NCBI GenBank assembly: GCA_046293075.1
Contig: JBKBPL010000012.1
Coordinates: 1-64,000 of the forward strand
Direction of reading: 5' to 3'
DNA length: 64,000 nt
DNA from: Ga0077530 sp046293075
GTDB lineage: Bacteria > Pseudomonadota > Alphaproteobacteria > Rhizobiales > Hyphomicrobiaceae
The position numbers were made by a program, and so were the translations under genes. Positions 63,749-64,000 of this stretch are shown here, in pieces (within the stretch, counting starts at the first letter, position 1; each line of letters begins with the position of its first letter). The notes below the pieces were generated by a model. It searched no databases. It had not been told where the DNA came from and worked only from the letters and a program-made list of their open reading frames with translations.

Positions 63749-64000
63749 CAGAGCTTTGTGATCTTTCCGCAGTGGAGCTGCGCCGCCTCATCGGCCGCAA
63801 GAAGGTCTCCCCGCTCGAGCTGCTCGACAGCTGCCTTATGCGCATCAGAGCGACGGACGGCACGATCAATGCCATGGTGGCGCTCGATGAGAAGGCTGCG
63901 CGCAAGGCCGCCCGTGATGCCGAGCAGGCGGTCATGCGCGGGGAGGACTTGGGCCTGCTGCACGGGCTGCCGATCGGCGTGAAGGACCTGCAGGACACGG
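63745..64000 (+). CDS. Amidase-signature protein, cut by window end
   Basis: The first 85 residues of an amidase closely related to the one at 52194 (LSAVELRRLIGRKKVSPLEL at the N-terminus and HGLPIGVKDLQDT at the end). The catalytic lysine in VGVKDL-like GVKDLQDT is visible; the serines lie beyond the window. It overlaps the M20 peptidase by four bases, giving a two-gene amide/peptide-degrading unit. Confidence 0.88.
   Translation, partial: MTELCDLSAVELRRLIGRKKVSPLELLDSCLMRIRATDGTINAMVALDEKAARKAARDAEQAVMRGEDLGLLHGLPIGVKDLQDT

Noticed and set aside
1..64000. tRNA, rRNA, CRISPR, insertion sequences and prophage
   Set aside because: No T-loop/acceptor patterns, rRNA stretches, spaced direct repeats, transposase or integrase genes were seen on reading both strands; a short RNA could still be missed by eye.

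Overview
The window is a 64 kb piece of a high-GC alphaproteobacterial chromosome, most likely from the order Hyphomicrobiales (Rhizobiales). The evidence is a class I lysyl-tRNA synthetase, a SAM-II riboswitch in front of metZ, the long two-domain dCTP deaminase, an IalB-family protein, a DUF721/mutY divergent pair with a CtrA-like box, HhH repeats of the kind seen as a NuoE extension in this group, and several TRAP transporters. The genus cannot be fixed from the sequence. No rRNA, tRNA, insertion sequence, prophage or CRISPR array was seen. Most genes have GC-rich third positions; one gene near 36.5-37.3 kb is clearly lower in GC.

Region by region. 0-7 kb: a proline-rich protein cut by the window edge, an exported coiled-coil protein, an Atm1-type ABC exporter, an SDR dehydrogenase and an acyl-CoA synthetase. 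7-13 kb: a YcbB-type L,D-transpeptidase, a Wzz-like polysaccharide chain-length protein with a degenerate kinase domain, and rpe. 13-17 kb: the start of the division/cell-wall (dcw) cluster, mraZ-rsmH-ftsL-ftsI, which stops after ftsI and faces moaE-moaD-pgsA on the other strand. Phased TCCCA boxes upstream of mraZ look like the MraZ operator. 18-32 kb: a phosphohexomutase, a DctPQM TRAP transporter, gap, an acyl-CoA synthetase, class I lysS, a universal stress protein and a second (TAXI/fused) TRAP system. 32-46 kb: an amidase, DUF721/mutY, a DUF429 gene of atypical composition, a patatin lipoprotein behind a poly-G tract, a serine hydrolase, a permuted papain-fold protein, a DHA2 exporter, a nitroreductase, metZ under a SAM-II riboswitch plus terminator, and dcd. 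46-55 kb: two stress proteins behind an FNR/FixK box, two tandem Tyr-rich secreted paralogs, an MFS permease, a small membrane protein with meaB and pcp, an amidase and frmA. 55-64 kb: an IalB protein, an Imm53 immunity pseudogene, leuD, a strong promoter driving an OmpA/coiled-coil envelope protein, a 33-aa membrane peptide and a membrane protein with three HhH repeats, then a SRAP protein, an M20 peptidase and a truncated amidase.

Functionally the window mixes core envelope work (dcw genes, L,D-transpeptidase, PgsA, OmpA protein) with uptake and breakdown of organic acids and amides (two TRAP systems, three amidases, two acyl-CoA ligases, MeaB, FrmA). The most informative noncoding elements are the MraZ-type operator, the SAM-II/terminator leader of metZ, the CtrA box at mutY, the FixK box at the stress genes, and three composite palindromic repeats. 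I did not find a clearly new multi-gene system; the best candidate is the OmpA-peptide-HhH locus at 57-61.5 kb.
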